DNA from: Ilumatobacter sp. | Lineage (GTDB): Bacteria > Actinomycetota > Acidimicrobiia > Acidimicrobiales > Ilumatobacteraceae | NCBI RefSeq assembly: GCF_030065885.1 | Contig: NZ_JASJCS010000056.1 | Location: 1-33,479 of the forward strand | DNA length: 33,479 bases | Direction of reading: 5' to 3' | In this document: piece after piece, positions 24,608 to 32,493 of the stretch | Layout: each line of letters opens with the position of its first letter | Numbering within the stretch: the stretch's first letter is position 1 | Translations under genes and position numbers: made by a program | Notes under the pieces: model-generated | The model's input: the letters and a program-made list of their open reading frames with translations, nothing else | What the model was told of the DNA's origin: nothing | Databases searched by the model: none

Positions 24608-26233
24608 TCACACGAGCCGGCCGCCGTCCAACCGCAGCGTCCTCGTGATCCGGACGCGGTCGAGCAGCTCGCGGTCGTGCGTGACGAGCAGCACGGTGCC
24701 CTCGAACGTGTCGAGCGCCTGCTCGAGCTGCTCGATCGCCGGCAGGTCGAGGTGGTTGGTCGGTTCGTCGAGCACGAGCAGGTTGGCGCCGGTGGCCATC
24801 AGCAGCGCGAGCGAGGCCCGGGTCCGCTCGCCCGGCGACAGCGACGCCGTCGGACGCTCGACGTGGGCGCCGACGAGGCCGAACTTCGCGAGCAGCGTCC
24901 TGACGTCGCCGATCGTCATGCCGGTCGCGTCGACGAACGAGCGCAGCAGCGTGCCCGCGCCGTCGAGCTGCCGTCGCACCTGTTCGATCTCGCCCACGAC
25001 GACACCGGCACCCAGCCTCGCGGTCCCCGCACTCGGCTCGATCCTCCCGAGCCCGAGATCGATGAGCGTCGTCTTGCCGGCGCCGTTCCCGCCCACGAGA
25101 GCGACCCGCTCGCCGTATGCGATCAGGACGTCGATCGGACCGAGCACGAAATCGCCCCGCTCGACCGTCGCACCGAGCAGGCGGATGACGATGTCGCCGC
25201 TGCGCCCGGCATCGGGCACGTCGAGGCGGAGCTGCCACGGCTCCCTCGGCTTGTCGACGGCCTCCAGCCGGTCGAGCACCCGCTTCGTCTGCGCCGCCTT
25301 GCCGGCGAGCTGCTCGGTCTGGTCGATCTTGAACGCCCGGATGAACTTGTCGGTCTCGCCCGAGCGGCGGACCTTGGCCCGTCCCTGTTGCGCCCACTCA
25401 CGCTGGCGCTGCGCCCTGGCGGCGAGCGAGCGGCGCTCGGTGTCGTACGCCTCGAAGCGCTCCCACGCATGCCGGCGGGTGCGCTCGCGCTCGTCGAGGT
25501 AGGCGGCCCATCCACCGCCGAACAGGATCAGCCGGTGGGAGAACTCGTCGATCTCGGCGACGTCGGTGACGACGCGGTCGAGGAACCGCCGGTCGTGGCT
25601 GACGAGCAGCATCGGCGCCGGCGTGCCCAGCACCCACCGTTCGAGCCGGTCGAGGCCGTCGAGATCGAGGTCGTTCGTCGGTTCGTCCAGGAGGTAGACG
25701 TCGAACCGCGAGAGGAGCAGCGCCGCCAGCCCGACCCTCGCGTTCTCGCCGCCGGACAGATCCCGCGTCGGCTGGTCGAGCAGCTGCTCGCCGAGCCCGA
25801 CCTCCGCGGCGACGACGCCCATCCGCGCATCGAGGTCGGCCGCCCCCAGCGCCAGCCACCGCTGCAGCGCGACGTCGTAGCGTTCGGCCGAGCCCGGCTC
25901 ACCCGCCGCGACGGCCTCGGACGCGGTGTCGAGCTCGGCCTGCGCACCCGTCACGCCGGTTCGCCGGGCGAGGAGCGCCCGCACGGTCTCGCCGGTTCGC
26001 TCGGGTTCCTGGTGGAGCCAACCGACGGTCGCGGCCGGCGGCACGAGCCGCACCGCCCCGGCGTCGGGTGCGATCGCACCGGCGCACGCCGCGAGCAGCG
26101 TGCTCTTGCCGACGCCGTTCGGCCCGACGACGCCGATGCGCCTCCCGGGGGCGACGGTGAGGTCGACGCGGTCGAGGACGGGCTGCGCGCCACGAGTGAC
26201 GGTCAGGTCGTGAACGGACAGGTTTGCTGACAT
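24608..26233 (-). CDS. ABC-F family ATPase (ribosome-associated type)
   Basis: A soluble duplicated ATP-binding protein of the ABC-F family, 541 residues. These act on ribosomes in translation control or antibiotic protection and have no membrane domain. Cassette 1 has Walker A GPNGVGKST (Lys43), signature LSGGENARVGLA and Walker B LLDEPTNDLDLDG. A charged linker follows (RERTRRHAWERFEAY, then RQREWAQQGRAKVRR). Cassette 2 has GGNGAGKTT (Lys387), signature LSPGERTRASLA and LVLDEPTNHLDLPAIEQLE. Both catalytic glutamates are present. The ATG at 26233 (MSANLSVHDLTV) was preferred; an in-frame ATG at 26272 would add 13 atypical residues. It is divergent from the helicase across 109 bases. Whether it serves resistance or normal translation is not visible. 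Confidence 0.92.
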   Translation of the reverse strand: MSANLSVHDLTVTRGAQPVLDRVDLTVAPGRRIGVVGPNGVGKSTLLAACAGAIAPDAGAVRLVPPAATVGWLHQEPERTGETVRALLARRTGVTGAQAELDTASEAVAAGEPGSAERYDVALQRWLALGAADLDARMGVVAAEVGLGEQLLDQPTRDLSGGENARVGLAALLLSRFDVYLLDEPTNDLDLDGLDRLERWVLGTPAPMLLVSHDRRFLDRVVTDVAEIDEFSHRLILFGGGWAAYLDERERTRRHAWERFEAYDTERRSLAARAQRQREWAQQGRAKVRRSGETDKFIRAFKIDQTEQLAGKAAQTKRVLDRLEAVDKPREPWQLRLDVPDAGRSGDIVIRLLGATVERGDFVLGPIDVLIAYGERVALVGGNGAGKTTLIDLGLGRIEPSAGTARLGAGVVVGEIEQVRRQLDGAGTLLRSFVDATGMTIGDVRTLLAKFGLVGAHVERPTASLSPGERTRASLALLMATGANLLVLDEPTNHLDLPAIEQLEQALDTFEGTVLLVTHDRELLDRVRITRTLRLDGGRLV

Positions 26234-26300
26234 GGGGAGCTCTTTCGAGGAGTCGGGTCGGGCCGGGCTCACCGCATGCGCATCGGATCAGTCTGGCAGG

Positions 26301-26329
26301 TTGGTGGCGGTCGTGCCACCGGCCAGAAT
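26301..26329 (+). promoter_or_regulatory. Candidate promoter of the SSL2-type helicase
   Basis: TTGGTG at 26301-26306 and CAGAAT at 26324-26329 are 17 bases apart. The ATG at 26343 lies 13 bases after the -10, leaving a very short leader. Confidence 0.4.
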
Positions 26330-26342
26330 CGGGCACCCCGCC

Positions 26343-28091
26343 ATGAGCTCGTTCACCCTCCGCCCATGGCAGCGCGCCGCCTTCGATCGCTTCCGGGCCG
26401 GGGACGCTGCCGACTTCCTCGCCGTGGCGACACCGGGCGCCGGCAAGACCACGTTCGCACTGACCTGCGCCCGCGCGACGCTCGCCGAGTGGGCGGCCGG
26501 CGGGCACCGGCGGCACCTGATCGTCGTCGCGCCGACGAGCCACCTCAAGGTGCAGTGGTCGTTGGCCGCCCACCGGATGGGCCTCCAGCTCGACCCCGAT
26601 TGGGCACCAGGCCAGGGTCTCGCCCGCGACGTGCACGGCCTGGTGACGACGTTCCAGCAGGTGGCGATGGGGCCGGCCGCGGCCAGGCTGCGCGGGTTCG
26701 CGGCGGACGGCATGGTGATCCTCGACGAGGTCCACCACGCCGGCGACGAGCGGGCGTGGGGCGACGGCATCCAGCAGGCGTTCGAGCTCGCCGCTAAGCG
26801 CCTCTCGCTGTCGGGCACGCCGTTCCGCAGCGACAGCGCCCGAATCCCCTTCGTCCGGTACGACGTGACCGCCGAGGGAGATCTGGCGCACGCCGACTAC
26901 ACCTACGGCTACGACGACGCGTTGCGCGACGGCGGTGTGGTCCGGCCGGTGTACTTCCCCCGGGTCGACGGCCAGATGGAGTGGAGCACGCCGTCGGGCG
27001 ACGTGCTGCGGGCGAGCTTCGCCGACGAATTGGCGCGCGATCAGGTGTCGGCCCGGCTACGCACCGCGCTGAGCCTCGACGGCGACTGGCTCCCGACCGT
27101 GCTCACCCAAGCGCACGACCGCCTCAAACAGATCCGGCGCGAGCAACCCGACGCGGGTGGTCTGGTCATCGCCACCGACCAGGACCACGCGCAGGGCATC
27201 GCCCGCCTCCTGCGCGACCGACTGCGCACCACCGCCGACGTCGTCGTGAGCGACGACCCGACGGCGTCGAGACGGATCGCCGAGTTCGCAGACAACGACC
27301 GGCCGTGGCTGGTGGCGGTGCGGATGGTGTCGGAGGGCGTCGACATCCCGCGGCTGCGGGTCGGCGTCTACTCGACCACCACGGCGACCGAGCTGTTCTT
27401 CCGCCAGGCGGTCGGCCGCTTCGTGCGCTGGCAGGCCGGGCGGCCGAGCCAGAAGGCGTACGTCTACGTGCCCGACGATCCGCGGCTACGGGCACACGCC
27501 TTCGCGATCGCCGAGGCGCGCCGGCACGTGCTCCGCCCACCCGGAGAGGCCGCCGAGCACACCGGCGATCAGCTCGACCGGCAGGTGCCCGAGGAGGACG
27601 CGCTCGTCGAGCAGCTGTCGTTGTTCAGCGTCGTCTCGTCGACGGCGACCGGCGTCACGTTCCACGCGGTGACCGAGGACGGCGTCCAGCACATCGACGC
27701 GAGCCACGTCGATTCGACGCTCGTGGAGCACCCGGGCGGGTTCGGCACCGACCGTCTCGACGCGACCCGGTTCGACGCGGAGCCCGATGTGCCCGAGCCG
27801 TCGTTCGCGGACGACGCATCCTTGACGATCGATCTGCCCGACGTCCCGACCGAGGCGGGCGTCGTTCCGTGGGGTTCGATGAGCGTGGCCGAACAGAAGG
27901 ACGACCTGCGAACCCGCAACGCGGACATCGCCAAGCGCCTCGTCGACATCACCGGCTGGAACCACGCCAGGGTGCAGGGCGAGATGAACCGCCTCGCCGG
28001 GGTCACCAAGGTGTCGACGGCGACGATCGAGCAACTCGACCGTCGCCTCCGCCACGGCGAGAGCTGGCTCCGGCGGCTGAAGCGCGGCTGA
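26343..28091 (+). CDS. DEAD/DEAH-box (SSL2/RadD-like) helicase
   Basis: A 582-residue superfamily 2 helicase or translocase. The N-terminal Q-like block is LRPWQRAAFDRF. Walker A ATPGAGKT is at 29-36, the DEVHH box at 128-132 and SGTPFRSD starts at 157. The second RecA domain has VIATDQDHA, VRMVSEGVDIPRLRVGVY and FFRQAVGRFVRW near 352-363, with the arginine finger region. The C-terminal 200 residues are acidic and unassigned, ending in a short helical segment (WNHARVQGEMNRLAG) that resembles a DNA-binding helix. The ATG at 26343 was chosen because the preceding in-frame codons overlap the start of the divergent ABC-F gene. It stands alone, with no nuclease or methylase beside it, so a restriction or defence role is not supported. 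DNA repair is a reasonable guess. Confidence 0.85.
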   Translation: MSSFTLRPWQRAAFDRFRAGDAADFLAVATPGAGKTTFALTCARATLAEWAAGGHRRHLIVVAPTSHLKVQWSLAAHRMGLQLDPDWAPGQGLARDVHGLVTTFQQVAMGPAAARLRGFAADGMVILDEVHHAGDERAWGDGIQQAFELAAKRLSLSGTPFRSDSARIPFVRYDVTAEGDLAHADYTYGYDDALRDGGVVRPVYFPRVDGQMEWSTPSGDVLRASFADELARDQVSARLRTALSLDGDWLPTVLTQAHDRLKQIRREQPDAGGLVIATDQDHAQGIARLLRDRLRTTADVVVSDDPTASRRIAEFADNDRPWLVAVRMVSEGVDIPRLRVGVYSTTTATELFFRQAVGRFVRWQAGRPSQKAYVYVPDDPRLRAHAFAIAEARRHVLRPPGEAAEHTGDQLDRQVPEEDALVEQLSLFSVVSSTATGVTFHAVTEDGVQHIDASHVDSTLVEHPGGFGTDRLDATRFDAEPDVPEPSFADDASLTIDLPDVPTEAGVVPWGSMSVAEQKDDLRTRNADIAKRLVDITGWNHARVQGEMNRLAGVTKVSTATIEQLDRRLRHGESWLRRLKRG

Positions 28092-28122
28092 CGGCGAAGG
28101 CGATCGGTGTCGCCGCCGCAAA

Positions 28123-28150
28123 CAATCGTCAACCTATGTGTTGACGATTG
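28123..28150. promoter_or_regulatory. ArsR operator: perfect 11-base inverted repeat
   Basis: Arms CAATCGTCAAC at 28123-28133 and GTTGACGATTG at 28140-28150 are fully complementary with a 6-base centre. The right arm contains the TTGACG -35 box. Dyads of this form are typical of ArsR-family operators, and the arsR gene begins 26 bases downstream. Confidence 0.8.
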
Positions 28151-28169
28151 ACCGTCGTCGTCGTACGGT
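28141..28169 (+). promoter_or_regulatory. Promoter of the arsR-SRPBCC pair, leaderless
   Basis: TTGACG at 28141-28146 and TACGGT at 28164-28169 are separated by 17 bases. The GTG start at 28177 is seven bases after the -10, so transcript and translation should begin together. Confidence 0.65.
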
Positions 28170-28176
28170 CGCGGCC

Positions 28177-28512
28177 GTGACATCACCGACGCTGGACCGC
28201 ACGTTCGAGGCGCTCGCCAGCCCGCATCGGCGGGCCATCGTCGAGTGCCTGGCGCGGGGACCGATGACGACGCCCGAGCTGGGCAGACAGTTCCCGTTCA
28301 GCAAGCAAGCCCTCAGCCGCCACGTCGCGCTGCTCGAGCGCGCCCATCTGGTTCAGCGGACGCCGCACGGCAGGGTCCACGAACTGCGGCTGACCTCGGA
28401 TCCGCTCGACGCCGTGACCGACTGGGTGGCACTGCGCCGAGCCGCCTGGGAAGCCAGCCTCGACCGACTCGACGACGTCCTGCACGACGATCCTCAGGAG
28501 GAACCGCGATGA
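28177..28512 (+). CDS. ArsR-family transcriptional regulator
   Basis: A 111-residue winged-helix regulator. TLDRTFEALASPHRRAIVECLARGPMTTPELG and FSKQALSRHVALLERAHLVQRTPHGRVHELRL form the helix-turn-helix and wing; the latter ends in the usual wing sequence. There is no cysteine-rich metal site, which fits the subgroup paired with SRPBCC proteins rather than metal sensors. GTG 28177 was chosen because it gives a normal N-terminus and matches the leaderless promoter. An ATG at 28138 lies inside the operator dyad. The next gene starts within its stop (ATGA). Autorepression through the dyad at 28123-28150 is likely, because the dyad covers the -35 box. Confidence 0.88.
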   Translation: MTSPTLDRTFEALASPHRRAIVECLARGPMTTPELGRQFPFSKQALSRHVALLERAHLVQRTPHGRVHELRLTSDPLDAVTDWVALRRAAWEASLDRLDDVLHDDPQEEPR

Positions 28513-28928
28513 CCCGACGACTCGAACTCGAACGGCGGTACGCCGCCTCGCCCGACCGCGTCTTCGACGCCTGGACCGACACCGCGCTGCTCACGCAGTG
28601 GTGGGGGTGTGCGCCCGACATGCTCTGGACCGTGCACACCTGGGACGTCCGGGTGGGCGGTCAGATCCTCGTCAGCATGGACATCGACGGCACGCCGTTC
28701 GAGATGCGTGGCGAGTTCGAGGTCGTCGACCGCCCCAACCACCTGCGGTACCGCTGGGGCGAGACCGAGACGGTCGACGTGCGGATCGAGGCCGACGGCG
28801 ATGGCGCCCATCTTCGCCTGACGCACGATGGCCTGCCCTCCGACGAGCAACTCGGCATCGTCGACGGCGGCTGGACGCACGCCGTCGACCTGCTGGGCGA
28901 GCGCCTGACGACCACCCGCACGACCTGA
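28509..28928 (+). CDS. SRPBCC/AHSA1-domain protein
   Basis: A 139-residue protein of the START-like SRPBCC superfamily (AHSA1/CalC group), which has a deep hydrophobic pocket for a small ligand. Typical blocks are LERRYAASPDRVFDAWTDTALLTQWWG at the start, GGQILVSMDIDG, EVVDRPNHLRYRWGE, LRLTHDGL and the C-terminal GGWTHAVDLLGERL helix. AGGAGG lies just before the ATG at 28509, which overlaps the arsR stop. ArsR-SRPBCC pairs are common in actinobacteria; the ligand is generally unknown. It may bind the signal sensed by the pair or help remove a toxic compound. No catalytic residues can be named. Confidence 0.9.
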   Translation: MTRRLELERRYAASPDRVFDAWTDTALLTQWWGCAPDMLWTVHTWDVRVGGQILVSMDIDGTPFEMRGEFEVVDRPNHLRYRWGETETVDVRIEADGDGAHLRLTHDGLPSDEQLGIVDGGWTHAVDLLGERLTTTRTT

Positions 28929-29037
28929 CTGGCTCGCCGCACGCCCGGCCGGCCGCCCCGCCGCGGCCCGTGGGGTCGTCGCGACCGGGTTCGGCCGCCG
29001 GGGTGGGCAGTCTGCGGGTGGACCGTAGAGTGCCCCC

Positions 29038-29091
29038 GTGCCCATGGTGCAGCGGCCACAGACGGAACGCCCCGGAGCGGACGGCCCGTGA
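29038..29091 (+). CDS. Possible 17-codon leader ORF
   Basis: GTG at 29038 opens a 17-codon frame (VPMVQRPQTERPGADGP) whose TGA at 29089 overlaps the GTG of the lipoprotein gene as GTGA. A TAGAGT at 29026-29031 stands six bases before this GTG, the spacing of a leaderless start. No good -35 was seen. It could couple translation to the lipoprotein gene or be chance. Confidence 0.3.
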   Translation: MPMVQRPQTERPGADGP

Positions 29092-29513
29092 CCCGTCTCG
29101 TCGCCGTGGTGGTCGGGGCCGTGGTCGCTGCGTCCGCACTCGCCGCCTGCGGGACGACGTACGTCGACTCGTCGGTCACGACGCCACCGGCCGCCTCCGC
29201 CGGGTCGACGACGCTGCCACCGGTCGCCACCGACGCCCCCGTCGCCGAGCTGCTCGACGAGATCGAGACCCTCATGTTCGACCTCGACGAGCGGATCATC
29301 GAGCAGGACGGCCACGTGTCGACGCTCGCGCGCATCGAGGACCTGTGGTTCGCAGCCGAGCTGCAGATCCGCAGCGAGGATCCCGACGACGTGTTCAACT
29401 TCGAGCAGGCGATCGAGCTCGCCCAGACGGGTGTGACCCGCCTGCGCCCGGCGGACGCCAGCAAGGGCTACAAGATCCTCAACGACGTGATCGACGCCTA
29501 CCTCGAACGCTGA
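29088..29513 (+). CDS. Small secreted lipoprotein, unknown function
   Basis: A 141-residue protein with a lipoprotein signal (TRLVAVVVGAVVAASALAAC) and a classical lipobox LAAC at about 18-21. A Thr/Ser/Pro/Ala-rich linker to about residue 50 is followed by an acidic helical domain (ELLDEIETLMFDLDERIIEQ, WFAAELQIRSEDPDDVFNFEQAIELAQ, YKILNDVIDAYLER). I do not recognise the domain. It would sit on the outer face of the cytoplasmic membrane. The GTG start at 29088 directly precedes the basic residue and hydrophobic core of the signal, so it fits well. The 159-base gap before it contains GC-rich sequence and the possible leader ORF. Confidence 0.78.
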   Translation: MTRLVAVVVGAVVAASALAACGTTYVDSSVTTPPAASAGSTTLPPVATDAPVAELLDEIETLMFDLDERIIEQDGHVSTLARIEDLWFAAELQIRSEDPDDVFNFEQAIELAQTGVTRLRPADASKGYKILNDVIDAYLER

Positions 29514-29558
29514 CGACGCCGAGACACGCCGTCGGCCGGCAGCGGCTACGGTTCGGCC

Positions 29559-30146
29559 ATGGGCCGCGTCGACGGGGTGCCCGACCGACAGCCGATCGAC
29601 CACATCGAGGTGTTCGGGACCGGCTCGACGATCGTGCACGACGACGCTGCGGGCGACGCTCCACTGAGCGACCTCCTCCGGGGCGGGAACGCCGCGCTGA
29701 CGGTCGGGTTCGAGCATGCCCGCGACTTCCACGCCAAGGCCGGGCACCGGCCCGGCGCGGCGGCACCACCCCTCTCCGGCGTGGCGAGCGGGCGGCGCGG
29801 CGGCGGCACCGACATCGTGCGACCCGTGCTCATCAGCCCGGTCCTCGCCAGCGAGCTGGCGACGTCCGGGCGCTTGTTCGACGAGCCGCTCGCCGACCTG
29901 ACCATCGACCACGACCGCGACGCCGACGGTGAGCGCAAGTACCTCGTGTGGAACGCGGCGGTGCGCGTCGGCCGGCGAGCCCAGCGGGACGCCACGCTCC
30001 ACCTCCTCGCCTCACCCAGCATGCTGGTGACGATCCTCGAGCTCGTCCCCGCCAGGACCATCCGGTGGCGCCCCGGCCGCTTCGTCCGCGACGGCGTCCG
30101 GGCGATGGAAGGCCTCGCGGCCCGCCTCCAGGCAGCTGCGCGTTGA
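29559..30146 (+). CDS. Hypothetical protein, 195 residues
   Basis: I do not recognise this protein. It begins MGRVDGVPDRQPIDHIEVFGTG, contains a Gly/Pro/Arg-rich stretch near 65-85 and ends with a basic helical segment (RPGRFVRDGVRAMEGLAARLQAAAR). There is no signal peptide and no clear membrane span. A TACGGT at 29547-29552 stands six bases before the ATG, the same arrangement as the arsR gene, suggesting a leaderless transcript. Third-position GC bias agrees with a real gene, and opposite-strand frames look like shadows. The next gene is on the other strand, ending 102 bases away. Confidence 0.6.
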   Translation: MGRVDGVPDRQPIDHIEVFGTGSTIVHDDAAGDAPLSDLLRGGNAALTVGFEHARDFHAKAGHRPGAAAPPLSGVASGRRGGGTDIVRPVLISPVLASELATSGRLFDEPLADLTIDHDRDADGERKYLVWNAAVRVGRRAQRDATLHLLASPSMLVTILELVPARTIRWRPGRFVRDGVRAMEGLAARLQAAAR

Positions 30147-30247
30147 CCGCCCGACCCACGGTCGCGCTCGTCCCCTCCGGCGGTGGCGTCATCGCCGGCG
30201 AGCCGGCAGCGATCGAGATCGCGTGAGTCGCCGCGCCCGACCTCGAG

Positions 30248-32398
30248 TCAGCGCAACGGTTCGGGCAGCGCGTCTTCGTGCACGATCGACAGGCGCTGGG
30301 TGCTCCGGGTGAGGGCGACGTAGAGCGATCGCATCCCGTGCTGGTGGCCGTTGGCCACCCGCGACGGCTCGACCACCACCACCGCGTCGAGCTCGAGACC
30401 CTTCACGACGCTGACCGCGACGACCGTCAACGACTGATCGAGACCGGCCGAGCTGGCGCGACCGTGATCGAGGCCGGCAGCCGTGAACGCGGCCGAGATG
30501 TCGTCACACAGCTCGTCGGGTGCGACCACGGCGATGCTGCCGCTGCTCATGTCGTCGCGAAGGAACCGGACCTCGTCGATGATGCCGTCGACCAGCGAGT
30601 CGCTCGCGACCACCCTGGGGCTGGTCTCGCCGACGCGCACCGACTCGGGCATGCGGAGGCCAGGGGTGGCGACGGCCATGACCTTGTTGGCGAGATCCAT
30701 GATCTGGGCCGGGATGCGATAGCCGACCGACAGCCCGATCACCCGCGGCGGCTTGCGCTCGGGCAGGTGCTCGAGCACCTCGTCCCAGCCGTCGGGCGCC
30801 ATCGGACCGGTCGCCTGGGCGATGTCGCCCACCACGGTCATCGACCCGTTGAGCGACCGTCGCGTCGCCATCTTGAGCTGCATCGGGGTCAGGTCCTGCA
30901 CCTCGTCGATGACGATGTGGCCGTACGTGCGGATCTCGTCGGACTCGTCGACCTTGCCGCCCTTGCCGGGCTGCGGGCCGAGCACCTCACGGGCATCGTC
31001 GAGCAGGGCGACGTCGGACGGGGTCCACCGCACGTCGTCGACCGATTCGCTGCGGGGCCGGTGCAGCGCCTTGTACTCGCGCTCTTCGAACACGTCACCG
31101 GCAGCCAGCCGGAGGAGCGCCATCGAGCCGAAGAGGTCGTGCAGCAGCTGGGCCGGGGTCAGGACGGGCCACATGCGCTCGAGCGCTTCGCGGACCTCGG
31201 GGAGGCTGCGGACGTCGGCACGCACCTCACCGGGGGTCGCATCGCCGCCTCGCCACGTGGCGGCCATCGCGGCCCACACCTCGCCCTCGACCCAGCGGCG
31301 CGCGCTGTTGTGACGGCGGAACCGACGCCGACCCTGCTTGACGATGCGAGCGCTCTCGTCGACGCGGAGTCGCACGTAGCCCGACCGGAACGGGACGACG
31401 AGGTCGTCGCGCAGGGGCCGCTCACGGTCGTTGACGGCGTGATCGATCACGTCGCTCATGCGCGCGTCGCCCTTGATCCGCTCGGCCAGCGGGCTGTCGG
31501 TCGCCGTGCCACGCGGGGCGAACGTCACGTCGGGGATCAGGTCACCGAGCACCACCTGCTCGATGCCGGCTTCGCCGAGCGACGGCAGGACCTGCTCGAT
31601 GTACTTGAGGAACACGCGGTTCGGCCCGATCACGAGCACGCCCTGGTCCTCGAGCGGGAAGCGGTGCGTGTAGAGCAGGTAGGCGGCGCGGTGCAACGCC
31701 ACCACCGTCTTGCCCGTACCCGGCCCGCCCTGCACGACGAGCACGCCGGCCTGCGGCGAACGGATGATCTCGTCCTGCTCGGCCTGGATGGTGGCGACGA
31801 TGTCGCCGAGGGTGCCGGTACGGCCCCGTTCGAGCGATGCGATCAGCGTGCTGTACCCGCGCAGCGAACCCTCACCCGTCGACTCGGCGAGGCCCTCGTC
31901 GTGACCGAGCCCCAGGTGCCCCTCGCCGAACAGCTCGTCCTCGATGCCGAGCAGCGTCCGACCCTCGACCGCGAAGTGCCGCCGGCGTGCGAGGCCCATC
32001 GAGTCGCGCCCCGTCGCACGGTAGAACGGCTCGGCGACCGGAGCGCGCCAGTCGACCACGACGGGCTCGGCATCTTCGTCGGCGACGGCGAGACGGCCGA
32101 TGTGGAAGCCCTCGATGTTGTCGGGGTCGCCCTCGTCGGGCGCCCCGTCGTCGCCGTTTCGATACCGGTCGATGCGCCCGAACACCAGCGCCGCGTCGCC
32201 CAGGTCGAGGTCGGTCAGCCGCTTGACCAGCGCCTCGTCGAACGCATTCCGCTCGAATCGCGCCTGGAAGGTGCCGCCGAGGTCGGCCTCGTTGAGGTCA
32301 CGCAGCTTCCAGGCCGCCTCACGACTCTGCTCGAGGCACTCGTAGGCGTGGTCGATGTAGGCCTGTTCGTCGGCGAGATCGGGATGGTGTTGCGTCAT
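30248..32398 (-). CDS. helD: UvrD-like helicase of the HelD type
   Basis: A 716-residue superfamily 1 ATPase. Residues 1 to about 60 (DEQAYIDHAYECLEQSREAAWKLRDLNEAD) look like the N-terminal coiled coil that HelD inserts into RNA polymerase. Then come FHIGRLAV, VVVDWRAPVAEPFYRAT and SLRGYSTLIASLERGRTG. Walker A GGPGTGKT is near 224-231 (Lys230), DEVQD at 498-502, GDIAQATGP follows, and near the end VVKGLELDAVVVVEP and YVALTRSTQRL form motifs V and VI. The insert between motifs is long, as in HelD. HelD releases stalled RNA polymerase and is linked to rifampicin tolerance in actinobacteria. ATG 32398 (MTQHHPDLADEQ) was chosen over 32443, which adds an arginine-rich start. A plain UvrD-like repair helicase is the alternative. 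Confidence 0.82.
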   Translation of the reverse strand: MTQHHPDLADEQAYIDHAYECLEQSREAAWKLRDLNEADLGGTFQARFERNAFDEALVKRLTDLDLGDAALVFGRIDRYRNGDDGAPDEGDPDNIEGFHIGRLAVADEDAEPVVVDWRAPVAEPFYRATGRDSMGLARRRHFAVEGRTLLGIEDELFGEGHLGLGHDEGLAESTGEGSLRGYSTLIASLERGRTGTLGDIVATIQAEQDEIIRSPQAGVLVVQGGPGTGKTVVALHRAAYLLYTHRFPLEDQGVLVIGPNRVFLKYIEQVLPSLGEAGIEQVVLGDLIPDVTFAPRGTATDSPLAERIKGDARMSDVIDHAVNDRERPLRDDLVVPFRSGYVRLRVDESARIVKQGRRRFRRHNSARRWVEGEVWAAMAATWRGGDATPGEVRADVRSLPEVREALERMWPVLTPAQLLHDLFGSMALLRLAAGDVFEEREYKALHRPRSESVDDVRWTPSDVALLDDAREVLGPQPGKGGKVDESDEIRTYGHIVIDEVQDLTPMQLKMATRRSLNGSMTVVGDIAQATGPMAPDGWDEVLEHLPERKPPRVIGLSVGYRIPAQIMDLANKVMAVATPGLRMPESVRVGETSPRVVASDSLVDGIIDEVRFLRDDMSSGSIAVVAPDELCDDISAAFTAAGLDHGRASSAGLDQSLTVVAVSVVKGLELDAVVVVEPSRVANGHQHGMRSLYVALTRSTQRLSIVHEDALPEPLR

Positions 32399-32493
32399 CG
32401 ATGTCGTGGTGATGGGCCGTCTCGGTGGCCATCTCGCGACCACCGAATTGGGGGTCGAGATACTCTATCGGGCCAGGTAGCGTCCTCCCCCAG

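Noticed and set aside
26343..28091. The SSL2-type helicase as part of a restriction or antiphage defence island
   Set aside because: No nuclease, methyltransferase, phospholipase-D or other defence partner lies next to it. The neighbours are an ABC-F ATPase and an ArsR pair.
30143..30226. 27-codon frame starting TTG and overlapping the stop of the 195-residue gene
   Set aside because: It is too short, uses a rare start, and its product has no recognisable feature. Overlap alone is weak evidence in such GC-rich DNA.
32399..32493. Divergent promoters for helD and hemE
   Set aside because: GATA-CTC-TATC at 32459-32469 gives -10-like boxes on both strands, but no -35 at 16-18 bases was convincing on either, so no promoter feature was listed.
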